Below, in pieces: positions 34,727 through 43,499 of a DNA stretch of 64,000 nt. The translations under genes and the position numbers were made by a program. The notes below the pieces were generated by a model. The model did not search any database. It was not told where the DNA came from and worked only from the letters and a program-made list of their open reading frames with translations. Origin of the DNA: Tritonibacter litoralis. Its GTDB lineage: Bacteria > Pseudomonadota > Alphaproteobacteria > Rhodobacterales > Rhodobacteraceae. The first letter of the stretch is position 1; each line of letters begins with the position of its first letter. The DNA is taken from NCBI RefSeq assembly GCF_009496005.1, contig NZ_WIBF01000012.1, positions 93,857 through 157,856 on the forward strand, in the 5' to 3' direction.

Positions 34727-35368
34727 TTACAATGTTTTCGGCGTGTGCGGCGCGATCATCTGCACCATATCAGCAGCCCAGCGGGCAGCATCAACCAGAA
34801 CTTCCTTTGGGGCTTGCGGCCACTCTTCTTTTTGCAGCTCTCGTGCAACACGTATGTGATCTACTGCGGTCTCGATGGTCGGATACTGGTCCGGGCACTC
34901 AAGATGTAGAAACAGCGCGGCCAATGTGACGGACCGGCTGCGCCCGCCACGACAATGGATAAGAACATGGCCGCGATCCTCCCATGGGTAGCTGGCTTTT
35001 TGAGGGAGAACCTGATCAATTGCGCCTTTCAGCTGGTAATAACCAGCCAAAATCATCGGCGCAGGGTTGCCTGGTCCATCCACAATACCAAGCTTGTAGT
35101 ATCGCACTGGCCCCCAACCAAAGGGCAGCGCGCGGGAACTGCTGTCGGGTTGGGTCACCATATTGATGTCAAGGTTCACGGCACAGTTGAACACCATCCC
35201 AATACCGTGCTCTGCCAAGGTTTCCGGGGTCGAGGCGGCGTGTTTATTGCCGATAAAGAGGTTTATGCCCCGCCCGCCGAGGTTTTCATGCACCAGATGT
35301 AGGGGCGCGCGGGCCGCATCAGCTGCGGCAAAGACCTCTTTGATCCGGGTGACGTCAGCTGTGCTCAT
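34727..35368 (-). CDS. Cysteine (CX5R) dual-specificity-type phosphatase
   Basis: The 213-residue protein has the protein-tyrosine-phosphatase P-loop HCRGGRSRS, with nucleophile Cys, the Arg five residues on and Ser after it. No signal peptide is seen, so it is cytosolic. Homologous folds act on phosphoproteins, but also on inositol phosphates (PTP-like phytases). Position between an inositol-monophosphatase-family gene (four-base overlap) and the LacI gene, in an importer operon with a phytase nearby, suggests it removes phosphate from imported inositol phosphates. A protein-phosphatase role cannot be excluded. Confidence 0.82.
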   Translation of the reverse strand: MSTADVTRIKEVFAAADAARAPLHLVHENLGGRGINLFIGNKHAASTPETLAEHGIGMVFNCAVNLDINMVTQPDSSSRALPFGWGPVRYYKLGIVDGPGNPAPMILAGYYQLKGAIDQVLPQKASYPWEDRGHVLIHCRGGRSRSVTLAALFLHLECPDQYPTIETAVDHIRVARELQKEEWPQAPKEVLVDAARWAADMVQMIAPHTPKTL

Positions 35369-36267
35369 AGCATACCCTCCGCCACTGGTTTCAGGGCCAG
35401 CCCATCAAAGGCCGCATCGGCCAGATCGGGGGCCAACGCTGGAGTAAACGCCAGAACCGGACCAGTTTGGGTCAGATCCTCCAATGTGGCAGGCCAGGTG
35501 CCAACCCGACCGCCGGCTTCTTCCACCATCAAGAGGCCAGCGACGCAGTCCCAGCTGTTCATGGACACTTCAAGGTATCCGTCTGATGAGCCCTCGGCCA
35601 CATAGGCCAGCGCCAATCCGCCAGAGCCACCGCGGCGAACGTTTGCGCCAAGCTCCAGAATGCTGCGCTGGGTGTTCAAATAACCCTCAATCGGATGCCG
35701 ACGGGACCACCCCATCTCGACACAAGCCATGGACATATCCCGGGTTCGTGTCACGCGGATCTTCTGGCCATTTTTGGTAACGCCCTTGCCACGACGTACC
35801 AGATAAGTCTGATCCAGCACAGGGTGTGCAATGGCACCCAGTTCGCAACGCCCCTTGAGGCAAAAGGCAATGATCACACAGAAATGCGGCACCCCACGTG
35901 CAAAATTCGCGGTGCCGTCAATTGGGTCGATAATCCAGGTCGCCTCACCGGGCGTGCCGCCGCCTTCCTCTCCGAGAATGGCGTCATCAGGAAAGCTCTG
36001 GGCGATTTCGCGACGGATCAGATCCTCAACCGCGAGATCGGTTTCGGTCAGGAAATCCTGTGGGCCTTTGGTGTCAAACTGTCCGGCGATGCGTTGGTTG
36101 AACCCCTCCAGCGCCCGGTCGGCGGCTTTGCGGATGACTGTTTTCAAAAAAGCTTCGCGTGCGTCCAGACAAATGTGGCTGTCTGCGGTGGCGGTTAGAT
36201 CGGTCAAGGTAAGGCCTTCGGATATTTGAAACGTTGAAGGGCGGACCCCGCGTGCGAGGACCGCCAT
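35365..36267 (-). CDS. Inositol monophosphatase family phosphatase
   Basis: A 300-residue Mg-dependent phosphatase of the IMPase/FIG superfamily: metal-site motifs ILGEEGGG (Glu) and WIIDPIDGTANF (Asp, Asp), and the C-terminal NSWDCVAGLLMVEEAGG. Family members hydrolyse myo-inositol phosphates, histidinol phosphate or PAP. In this importer operon next to a phytase, inositol monophosphate is the obvious candidate substrate. The ATG at 36267 lies 17 bases after the binding-protein stop; a longer frame would overlap that gene. Confidence 0.88.
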   Translation of the reverse strand: MAVLARGVRPSTFQISEGLTLTDLTATADSHICLDAREAFLKTVIRKAADRALEGFNQRIAGQFDTKGPQDFLTETDLAVEDLIRREIAQSFPDDAILGEEGGGTPGEATWIIDPIDGTANFARGVPHFCVIIAFCLKGRCELGAIAHPVLDQTYLVRRGKGVTKNGQKIRVTRTRDMSMACVEMGWSRRHPIEGYLNTQRSILELGANVRRGGSGGLALAYVAEGSSDGYLEVSMNSWDCVAGLLMVEEAGGRVGTWPATLEDLTQTGPVLAFTPALAPDLADAAFDGLALKPVAEGML

Positions 36268-36284
36268 AGCTGAGTATTTTCGGA

Positions 36285-37397
36285 TTACTGGCTCAATTGC
36301 CCGGCACGTGCCAAAGCCCAGATATCCTGCCAATCCTGACGGGCAGACCAGTCATCGCTGGAAGTTGACGCATTATAGGACAGGAGTTGATCCAGATGCG
36401 CAGCCACACCCGAAGGTTCCTCGGCCGGAATGGGCAGGTCCACGTTGGTGGAAATCTTGCCGTCGATGGCCTGAGGGCCCCAACCTTCGGCGGTCAGCAT
36501 ATAATGCACAAAGAGCTTTGCCGCATTCGGGCTGTCGGTGCCTTCGGTGATCATCATGAATTTCGGAGACAGAAAACCGACCATCGGCTGCATGCTGTCG
36601 CAGATGCCAAGCTTCATACCGTTCTTGTTTTCACGGAATTTGGCAGTGGACATGATGCCCATGAAATTTTCGGCACTGTCGGGTGCACCGACTGCGGCAG
36701 CCACGTCGCTGTCGGAATTGGTCAACAGGGGCTGATTTTCAGCAAGCGCGACCACAAACGCCTCGGTTGCGCTGTTGAATTTGGTTTCCAATGGCGTGCC
36801 AAAATGCGCCTCATAAGCGGCTGCGATCTCGCCATCGTGGTGCATGGCCAGCTGGTTGAACCAGTCAGTATACAGAGATTTAGCCAGCGGGTCGGGCATG
36901 GCTATACGGCCTGTCCAGCTCTCTTCGGTCAGGGCCCAGATGTTTGAGACCGGGCAGCTGTCATTCAGCGCGGTGTTATAGGACCAGACCACCGGAGAGT
37001 TGGAAACCACCAGCGGCTGGTGATAGGCGGCGTCGATCTTATCCGCCATGTCAGAGGGCAGGTAGCTGGTGACATAGCCAGGTTTTAGCAGCTGCGCGGT
37101 GGCGGCGGGCACGTCAGAGACAATCACAACATCGGATTGTACATTCTGCGCCTGCGCTTCGCCGGTCACGATTTTGATGGTGGCGGCAGCTTTGGATTTG
37201 GTGCCGACAGCTTCCAAGCCAAAGGTTTCGGCAAAAGCGGCTGCCTGTTTCTTGATCTTGCCGGTCGAGTCATAGACCGTCAGCGCCGGTTCCGATTTGG
37301 CGGCTTCAAGCAGCGCGTCGAGGTCGAATTCCTCGGCCAAAACCGGCGTAGCGAGCAGGCTGCCAAGGGCGAGTGAAGAGATCAGGGAAGGTTTCAT
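36285..37397 (-). CDS. ABC importer binding protein (AfuA/FbpA-like)
   Basis: A 370-residue periplasmic protein: signal peptide MKPSLISSLALGSLLATPVLA, then a class-II binding fold (LLEAAKSEPALTVYDSTGKI; VVIVSDVPAATAQLL; TPNSAKLF-like SPNAAKLFVHYMLT). Families with this fold carry Fe(3+), 2-aminoethylphosphonate, thiamine, or sugar phosphates (AfuA of Actinobacillus binds hexose phosphates). The Tyr pair needed for ferric iron is not obvious, and the operon holds two phosphatases rather than iron genes, so an organophosphate ligand such as an inositol phosphate is favoured. AAGGACC precedes the ATG. Confidence 0.82.
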   Translation of the reverse strand: MKPSLISSLALGSLLATPVLAEEFDLDALLEAAKSEPALTVYDSTGKIKKQAAAFAETFGLEAVGTKSKAAATIKIVTGEAQAQNVQSDVVIVSDVPAATAQLLKPGYVTSYLPSDMADKIDAAYHQPLVVSNSPVVWSYNTALNDSCPVSNIWALTEESWTGRIAMPDPLAKSLYTDWFNQLAMHHDGEIAAAYEAHFGTPLETKFNSATEAFVVALAENQPLLTNSDSDVAAAVGAPDSAENFMGIMSTAKFRENKNGMKLGICDSMQPMVGFLSPKFMMITEGTDSPNAAKLFVHYMLTAEGWGPQAIDGKISTNVDLPIPAEEPSGVAAHLDQLLSYNASTSSDDWSARQDWQDIWALARAGQLSQ

Positions 37398-37446
37398 GTC
37401 GCGGTCCTTTGGGTGCGAGATAACGATGAAAGTCACAGGGCGAAAG

Positions 37447-38583
37447 TCACAGGGCCTCGCCCGCAGAGGCGCGGAGGAGGGGCGTTTGTGTGGGGGTCGT
37501 TTGACCGGGCAACGCCTGCCGCGTGCCGGTGTGGTCAAAGGCATGCAGCGCATGGGGCTGCGGGTGTAGAAACACCGCATCGCCAACACGCCAGGGCGGT
37601 GGCGATTGGGTGGTGTGGGTCAGATGGGCCGGTGTTTGACCGTTGGCATAGGTGACTTCAACCATCCAGGCTCCGCCCGTTGGCAGGATTTCCGAGATCA
37701 CCACCGGCAGCGCACCGGGGCCGTCTGTGGTGTTCAGCACCATCCCTTCGGGGCGCAGGCCGATCATTGCGACATCTGCCAAAGATGTGGGGGCGGCAGA
37801 GATCAGGACCTGCGCCGCACTCGAAGAGGCGGGGATCAGATTGATAGGCGGGTTGCCGATGAATTCAGCCACAAAACGGTTCGCGGGGCGGGCATAGATG
37901 TCATCCGGCGTGCCGATCTGTTGCAGCTCACCTTTGCTCATCACGGCGATCTGCGTCGCAAGGGTCATGGCCTCCCATTGGTCATGGGTCACAAAGACGA
38001 TGGTTGTGCCAAACTCCCGGTGCAAACGGCTGAGCTCGGCGCGCATCGACAGGCGCAAGGTGGCATCCAGATTTGACAGGGGTTCATCCAGCAACAAGAT
38101 ACCGGGTGTGACCGCCAGGGTGCGCGCCAGTGCCACCCGCTGTTGCTGCCCGCCGGACAGCTGCGCGGGGTATCGATCCTCAAGCCCTTCAATACGCAGG
38201 GTTTTGACCATTTCAGCCACACGGGCCTTGCGCGCTTTGGTCGGCATGTTTTGCAGTTTCAGACCAAACTCGATATTGGCGGCTACCGTCATATGGGGCC
38301 ACAACGCATAAGATTGAAAGACCAGACCAATGCCGCGTTTTTCAGGCGGAACAAACTGGCCGGTGGCCACATTGTCCAACGCGCGGCCGTCGACTGCGAT
38401 TTCTCCTTCGGTCAGAGTTTCCAGACCGGAAATCATGCGCAAAATGGTGGACTTTCCGCAACCTGACGGACCCAGCACGCACATAAAGGCGCCATCCTCG
38501 ACGGTCAGGTTCACATTGCGCACAGCCGGAGCATTGCTGCCTGCATAGGTCTTGGTGATATTGGACAGGGTGATCTGGGGCAT
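37447..38583 (-). CDS. ABC importer ATPase (AfuC/FbpC/PotA type)
   Basis: The 378-residue ATPase has Walker A (GPSGCGKST), signature LSGGQQQRVAL, Walker B (LLLDEPLSNLD), His-loop (THDQWEAM) and a C-terminal TOBE-like region. It drives the neighbouring double permease; only three bases separate the genes. The C-terminus ends with a Pro/Thr-rich tail. Confidence 0.9.
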   Translation of the reverse strand: MPQITLSNITKTYAGSNAPAVRNVNLTVEDGAFMCVLGPSGCGKSTILRMISGLETLTEGEIAVDGRALDNVATGQFVPPEKRGIGLVFQSYALWPHMTVAANIEFGLKLQNMPTKARKARVAEMVKTLRIEGLEDRYPAQLSGGQQQRVALARTLAVTPGILLLDEPLSNLDATLRLSMRAELSRLHREFGTTIVFVTHDQWEAMTLATQIAVMSKGELQQIGTPDDIYARPANRFVAEFIGNPPINLIPASSSAAQVLISAAPTSLADVAMIGLRPEGMVLNTTDGPGALPVVISEILPTGGAWMVEVTYANGQTPAHLTHTTQSPPPWRVGDAVFLHPQPHALHAFDHTGTRQALPGQTTPTQTPLLRASAGEAL

Positions 38584-38586
38584 GGG

Positions 38587-40416
38587 TCAGCTCTCCAACC
38601 CTTGGGCCAGCCCGGTGCCGGTGATGCGGTTGATCACCAGCGTGCCCACCAGGGCAATCATCGTGATCATCAGCACCACCGCATTGGCGGCCTGGGTGTA
38701 GTTATAATCGATAAGGCGGATCGAGAAGGTGGTCAGCACATCGGTGGCTGGCACCGCCAGTATGATAAAGAGGCTGACCCCTTTGATCCCTGAGATGAAG
38801 GGCATCAGGATTGCGGTGACCAGCGCGCCTTTTTGGATGGGCATCACAATCGACCGCATCCGGCGCAACCAGCCTGCTCCAGCAATGCGGGCGCTGTCTT
38901 CGACGTCGTGGCCCAGCTGGGTCATCGCAGAGATACCGGCACGGCTGGCAAAGGGCATCTGGTCCGCAATCAGCGCCAACAACAGGATCCAGGGCGTTCC
39001 ATACAGCGCGGGGATCGGACCGTGAGGAACCGCAAAGAGGGTCAGGAAAGCCGCCGCAAAGGCAATCCCGGGCACCAGATAGGGAAAGAATGTGATCTGC
39101 CGCAGCAGGGAAGAGACCCCCCGCATGGGGGCTCGGACCACGATATAGCCGGTCAACAGTCCCAGCAGGCCGGCGCAGAGTGAGGCAGAGCCAACAATCC
39201 GCACGGAATTCCACGCCGCCGACCAGAACTCAGACGACAACAGGATGCCGTTGCGCAGGGCGATGGTGTCCAGATTGGTGCCGATCCAGTAATCTAGGGT
39301 GAAGTTCGACAGCTCAAACCGCCCCGGCAGATGCATCACTGTCGAAAGCGCCAGCGCACCAAGGGGGATGATCACGGCGATCGCAAACATCATTCCAGCC
39401 AGTGCAAAGGCAGGCAGCTGCAACAGGCCCAGCGATTGACGACGCCCCATGGCGCCCTTGCCACCGATAATGGCAAACCTGCGGGCCTCGCGCATCATCC
39501 AGGTGTCAATGGTCAGCGTTACAATGCCGATGACCATGATGACGCCTGCAAAGACCGCAGCCATACCGGTTTGCTGGGTGCCAATGGCGCGATAGAGCGA
39601 GGTCGCCAGCGTCTCAAATTGCACCGGCAAGCCCAGAACATAGGGCACTGAAAACTCGCCAATCGCATCCGCAAACATCAAGAGCGCCGCCGACATCACC
39701 GCCGGGCGCATCAGCGGGAACACAATTCGTAAGGCAACTGTGCTTTGGGAGGCGCCCAGCATCCGCCCGGCATCCTCCAACTGGCTGTCCAGACGGCGCA
39801 ACGCATTGCCGACCAACAGGATGACAAAGGGGATGTAATTGAGAGTCATAATGATGATGGTCGGAAAGGCCCCGTAAGAGACCCAGTCGGGCAGCTGATA
39901 GCCCATGCCTTCGACCCAGCCCGGTTGACCGCCGATGGTGGCGTTCTTGAACAGTGTTGTCCAGGCCAGCGCAAAGGTCCAGGCAGGCAACATAAAGGGG
40001 ATCACCAGCGCCGTAGACAGCCAGCCGCGCCCCATCAGATCGGTCCGCACCAGAAGCCATGAGAGGATGGACCCGATGACGAGGGCCAGCACCATCGAGG
40101 TCAGCGCGATTTTCAGCGTGTTCCAAAGAGGCTGCAGAAAGATCAACTGCGACATGCGCGAGGCAAAGGCGCGTTCGAGGTAGTAGAATGTCCAGTCCCC
40201 AACCGTTCCGCCAGTGCGCGGCTCATCACCGATTTGAACGGTGAAGATATCGGCAAAAATGGTCAGCAGCGGCATGGCAATCAGCCACAGAAATACCATC
40301 AACAGCAGCAGGCCGACAAAGAGAGTTGGCTCTGTGCTGGCCACAACCAACCGGTGGCGCAGTTTCTGGAACGCGCTGGCGGCCTGGGGGCTTTGGGATG
40401 GATCTGCGGCAATCAT
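38587..40416 (-). CDS. ABC importer fused double permease (AfuB/FbpB type)
   Basis: The 609-residue inner-membrane protein is two permease units in one chain, each with an EAA-type loop (first half LEDAGRMLGASQSTVALRIV, second half DSARIAGAGWLRRMRSIVMP) and about six helices. This architecture is shared with ferric-iron, phosphonate and sugar-phosphate importers. It is the first gene of the importer-phosphatase-lacI operon; a palindromic operator lies about 70 bases upstream. Confidence 0.88.
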   Translation of the reverse strand: MIAADPSQSPQAASAFQKLRHRLVVASTEPTLFVGLLLLMVFLWLIAMPLLTIFADIFTVQIGDEPRTGGTVGDWTFYYLERAFASRMSQLIFLQPLWNTLKIALTSMVLALVIGSILSWLLVRTDLMGRGWLSTALVIPFMLPAWTFALAWTTLFKNATIGGQPGWVEGMGYQLPDWVSYGAFPTIIIMTLNYIPFVILLVGNALRRLDSQLEDAGRMLGASQSTVALRIVFPLMRPAVMSAALLMFADAIGEFSVPYVLGLPVQFETLATSLYRAIGTQQTGMAAVFAGVIMVIGIVTLTIDTWMMREARRFAIIGGKGAMGRRQSLGLLQLPAFALAGMMFAIAVIIPLGALALSTVMHLPGRFELSNFTLDYWIGTNLDTIALRNGILLSSEFWSAAWNSVRIVGSASLCAGLLGLLTGYIVVRAPMRGVSSLLRQITFFPYLVPGIAFAAAFLTLFAVPHGPIPALYGTPWILLLALIADQMPFASRAGISAMTQLGHDVEDSARIAGAGWLRRMRSIVMPIQKGALVTAILMPFISGIKGVSLFIILAVPATDVLTTFSIRLIDYNYTQAANAVVLMITMIALVGTLVINRITGTGLAQGLES

Positions 40417-40486
40417 GAGAGTGGGGCTTTCTCAGTTGTGTCGATGAAAACCATAGCGTTGCTAGGTGACGGATTCGTGACATTTT

Positions 40487-40500
40487 TGCACATATGTGCA
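40487..40500. promoter_or_regulatory. LacI-type operator, copy 1 (importer operon)
   Basis: TGCACATATGTGCA is a perfect 14-base palindrome between the importer permease start (40416) and the phytase gene end. The same word recurs upstream of the next two units. Confidence 0.75.
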
Positions 40501-40571
40501 GTAATTATATCGCTGAAATAGAACGATATTTATCGATTTGATCGTCCATTACGAACATGAGATCATGCGGC

Positions 40572-40600
40572 TTGGCCTCGGAGTAACCCCCCGAGGCCAA
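40572..40600. terminator. Stem-loop after the phytase gene
   Basis: TTGGCCTCGG (40572-40581) pairs with CCGAGGCCAA (40591-40600). It is 18 bases past the phytase stop and likely ends that transcript; the minus-strand side lacks a T run. Confidence 0.6.
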
Positions 40601-40617
40601 AGGTTTATTGCGAGAGG

Positions 40618-41673
40618 TCAGTCCAGATTCAGCGCAGATTTGATGTCAGCGAAGGAGATGAATTTGAAGTTGCTCGTAAAGTCCGCATTCTGATCATCCA
40701 TCATGACCAACATCCCCTCGGAAAAATCGGGGCCAAGGTTTGCAGACGTCACAGCCAGACCATCGGTTTCGGTCACACCGTCGACCACGCCTGCGGCGAT
40801 CTCGACGAGGCCGCGACAGACGGGTGTCTCTTCACCATCAAGGGCAAAGATCGCTGCTCGGTGAATGCCTTGGGATGAGGCCACCAGATAACGCGCGGCT
40901 TCCCCATCATAAAGCGACAGCCCTTCGATATCATCGGTCGGGAAACAGGGGGAGGGGACGGTCGCGACAACAACGCCCGTATCTCCGGCACCCGGCAGCA
41001 GCGGGAAACGCCAGATGGCGGCGTCTTCTTCCCCTACATAAAGATGACCCATCTTGTCGTCGGCAATCATGCCTTCGGGCTGGCTTGGCACTTTTAATAC
41101 GCGCGCCAGTTCCAGCTTGATCTGCCCATCGACATCCAGAACCTCATACTGGGCGATGTGGCCGGTTTTGAAGTTTGCCAGTGCCCAGACAAGCCCGGTT
41201 TCCGGATCCCGCGCCATCGCGTGGCCATAGATCTTTTTGATCTCATCCGGGTGGTCTGGGATGCCGGGGAAGGCATGGGGGCTGGCGCGTTCTACACGGC
41301 CATCCCGGTGGATCACATAAAACAGGATTTCTTCGTTTTCCCGTTCTGTCCCCGACGCGAGCCAGACCGTTTCGCCGCCGAGCTGGAACTCCCGCAGGTC
41401 GACATTGTTGATGCGGCCATCTTCGAAGTAGGCAACGCTTTGCCCCGAAAGGTCAAAGAAATGCAAGCCGAAATCCTTGTCGGTGCCCAGAACCAGACTG
41501 GCTTCGGGATTGTCTGGATTGACCCAGATCGCCGGATCATCTGCGTCGCCCGGAAGGGCTGCGCTTTCGGTGACGGCCGTGACCGCGACATCGGGAACCT
41601 CGGCCCAAGCGGCAGGTGCTAGCGCTGGCAGAACCAGCGCCAGAGCGGCGGATTTCAACAGATCAATCTTCAA
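40618..41673 (-). CDS. Beta-propeller 3-phytase (secreted)
   Basis: The 351-residue protein has a signal peptide (MKIDLLKSAALALVLPALAP...WA) and the beta-propeller phytase fold. Asp/Glu-rich calcium- and phosphate-site segments typical of the family are DADDPAIWVNP, GTDKDFGLHFFDL, GRINNVDLREF, GMIADDKMGHLYVGEEDAAI, DDIEGLSLYDG and VTETDGLAVT. It releases phosphate from phytate (inositol hexakisphosphate) outside the inner membrane, using calcium. The start appears to be TTG at 41673, eleven bases inside the upstream gene, so the two are coupled. Family length is normal. Confidence 0.92.
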   Translation of the reverse strand: MKIDLLKSAALALVLPALAPAAWAEVPDVAVTAVTESAALPGDADDPAIWVNPDNPEASLVLGTDKDFGLHFFDLSGQSVAYFEDGRINNVDLREFQLGGETVWLASGTERENEEILFYVIHRDGRVERASPHAFPGIPDHPDEIKKIYGHAMARDPETGLVWALANFKTGHIAQYEVLDVDGQIKLELARVLKVPSQPEGMIADDKMGHLYVGEEDAAIWRFPLLPGAGDTGVVVATVPSPCFPTDDIEGLSLYDGEAARYLVASSQGIHRAAIFALDGEETPVCRGLVEIAAGVVDGVTETDGLAVTSANLGPDFSEGMLVMMDDQNADFTSNFKFISFADIKSALNLD

Positions 41674-42304
41674 CTTCGAACTCCGTCACTGGCAGAGTGA
41701 AAGAGATCACAAGGGTGTCCTTGCCGCGTTGTGCATTGATATAGCCGCCGACCATGCCGTCGGCGTTGGGCTCATCCGCTTTGTAGCCGTCATCCAGGTT
41801 GACCGTGGCCAGGCCGCGCCAATTGGCCAACTCTGCGTTCACGGACTTGCCGCCGCCTTCCCATTCAAATTCAAACTCAGTAAATACGCGGCTTCCGGCT
41901 GGAAACTCCTCGCGCGACTGTACTTTGAAATCTGCGGGCAGGCTGGGCAGATTGTTGAAATCCGCATGGGTCAGCTTGGCTTCGATGGTTTTGGCAACGC
42001 CTTCCAGTTTGATCTGAAGGCCCAGATCAATTTCCTGATAGGGCGCATAGCTCCCTTGGGTTTTCAGGTATTCGCGTTTCACTTCCAGATCGTGGATGTT
42101 CTTGTCGTTGAGATCCGTCAGTTGGAGGTCGAACGGGTAACCACCGGCGGTGCCCATCACAACCAGATGCGGGGCTTTGCCCAGCCATTGGGCCGGAGCG
42201 GTGGTCAATTTATTGTCGGCGGTCTTGGTCTCAACCAACGGGTTGGCCAGGGCCAGAGTTGGCAGCAGCGCAGCAGCCAGAGCGGTATGTAGAATGCGTT
42301 TCAT
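41663..42304 (-). CDS. Secreted protein of unknown function in the phytase operon
   Basis: About 213 residues with a clear signal peptide (MKRILHTALAAALLPTLALA). The mature part is rich in beta-strand-like alternation and acidic residues, ends in VEDVE-like ...TEFEVED, and has no Cys or heme motif. I recognise no family. Start choice: ATG at 42304 or 42307, both just behind GAGGAC. It overlaps the phytase start, and an operator palindrome lies about 80 bases upstream, so it is tightly tied to phytate use, perhaps as a binding or surface factor. Confidence 0.8.
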   Translation of the reverse strand: MKRILHTALAAALLPTLALANPLVETKTADNKLTTAPAQWLGKAPHLVVMGTAGGYPFDLQLTDLNDKNIHDLEVKREYLKTQGSYAPYQEIDLGLQIKLEGVAKTIEAKLTHADFNNLPSLPADFKVQSREEFPAGSRVFTEFEFEWEGGGKSVNAELANWRGLATVNLDDGYKADEPNADGMVGGYINAQRGKDTLVISFTLPVTEFEVED

Positions 42305-42381
42305 CATGTCCTCATTGCACAGGGGCGTATTTTGAACTCGTGATACTTTTCGCCCAAGGGCGGGTAAGTTTTGCAGCAGAA

Positions 42382-42397
42382 TTGCACATATGTGCAA
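42382..42397. promoter_or_regulatory. LacI-type operator, copy 2 (phytase operon)
   Basis: TTGCACATATGTGCAA is a perfect 16-base palindrome, 78 bases upstream of the unknown-phytase operon. Confidence 0.78.
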
Positions 42398-42464
42398 AGT
42401 GGCGCGCAGCACGGACGATTGCGGTGCAAATGTCTGGACTGCGCGCAAGTGAGGCGGCGTTCAG

Positions 42465-43391
42465 TTAGAATTCGAACGCCAACCCGAGGGAAAAGAACTC
42501 CTCTTCGTCATCGACGCCATAGCCTGTGGCGAGGATCAGATTGTCGCGAAGCTCGTAATCGGCGGCGAGGCCAAAGCCGTCCTTGCTTTCGGTGCCTTCG
42601 GTGGTCTCGCCATAGTTGCCATGGAAGGTCCAGCGACCGGTTTCATAGCCAAGCCCGATGTATTGTGACTGGAAATCTTCGCCATCCAGCTCGCCATCGA
42701 CGTAGCCTGCAACAATGGCAAAACCGTTGATTTCATAGAGGGCAGACAGGCCGTAGAGGTTCTCATCGCCGCGTTGGCCGTAGCCCGCATCCAGTTCCAG
42801 CGCGCCCTGGTTGAGCGGCACGTGATAGGCCAGGCCCGCCTGAACGTTCGGCTCATCTTCATTGATGTCCGAGATGGAAACAGCGTAATTCAGGTCGCCA
42901 ATGCTGTTTTCATAGCGCAAAGTAATGAGTTTTTCGCTGAGATCGTCCAATTCATCACTGTCGAAATAGCCTGCGTGCTCCTCAAAATCGTCGCCTACGG
43001 CCTCGCCACCCACGGCATCGTCGGCCTCGGACAGTGCCCATTTGAAGGCGCCGTTTGCGTCTCCGCCAAAGGTGAATTTGCCGAAGTTGCCTTCGATGAA
43101 CAATTCGCCGGGGAACTCCTCTTCGTCCTCGGCTTCTGCGGTGGCAATGTCGGCAATGTCGAACAGGTCGATTTCAAACCCATAGGTCAGCCCGTCTTGG
43201 GTGGATCCGCCAAAGACAAAGTTGATTTCTGGGTCGAATTCAAAGTTTGTCTCGGACTCGTCGCTAGAGGCCTTCACCCCTTCGTATATGACGCCCGCTT
43301 TAACTTCGCCTTCGAATTTGTACCAGGTGTCGGCGGACGCAAGTCCACCGGTCGCAAGCAGCAGCGCTGTTGCGTTGAGCAGATATTTCAT
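42465..43391 (-). CDS. Outer-membrane porin
   Basis: The 308-residue protein has a signal peptide (MKYLLNATALLLATGGLASA) and then an alternating, acidic beta-barrel pattern with tyrosine/phenylalanine-rich strands, ending in the outer-membrane C-terminal Phe (SLGLAFEF). It fits alphaproteobacterial Porin_4-like proteins. GAGGG precedes the ATG at 43391. An operator copy lies about 90 bases upstream. Its many Asp/Glu residues would suit calcium binding more than anion capture, so a role in phytate or calcium-phytate entry is only possible, not shown. Confidence 0.82.
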   Translation of the reverse strand: MKYLLNATALLLATGGLASADTWYKFEGEVKAGVIYEGVKASSDESETNFEFDPEINFVFGGSTQDGLTYGFEIDLFDIADIATAEAEDEEEFPGELFIEGNFGKFTFGGDANGAFKWALSEADDAVGGEAVGDDFEEHAGYFDSDELDDLSEKLITLRYENSIGDLNYAVSISDINEDEPNVQAGLAYHVPLNQGALELDAGYGQRGDENLYGLSALYEINGFAIVAGYVDGELDGEDFQSQYIGLGYETGRWTFHGNYGETTEGTESKDGFGLAADYELRDNLILATGYGVDDEEEFFSLGLAFEF

Positions 43392-43483
43392 TTTGTTACC
43401 CTCGTTCAGATGCGGCGGATCGCACCTGCATGGCCGTTGGCCGTTATAATTACCGCTAAGGCACCGCGCGAATCCCGGCATCT

Positions 43484-43499
43484 TTGCACATACGTGCAA
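43484..43499. promoter_or_regulatory. LacI-type operator, copy 3 (porin gene)
   Basis: TTGCACATACGTGCAA, about 92 bases upstream of the porin start, matches copies 1 and 2 except for one central base. Confidence 0.72.

Noticed and set aside
36285..40416. Ferric-iron (Fbp) importer label
   Set aside because: Family similarity alone suggests iron, but no siderophore or iron gene is near, the operon contains two phosphatases, and the operator is shared with a phytase.
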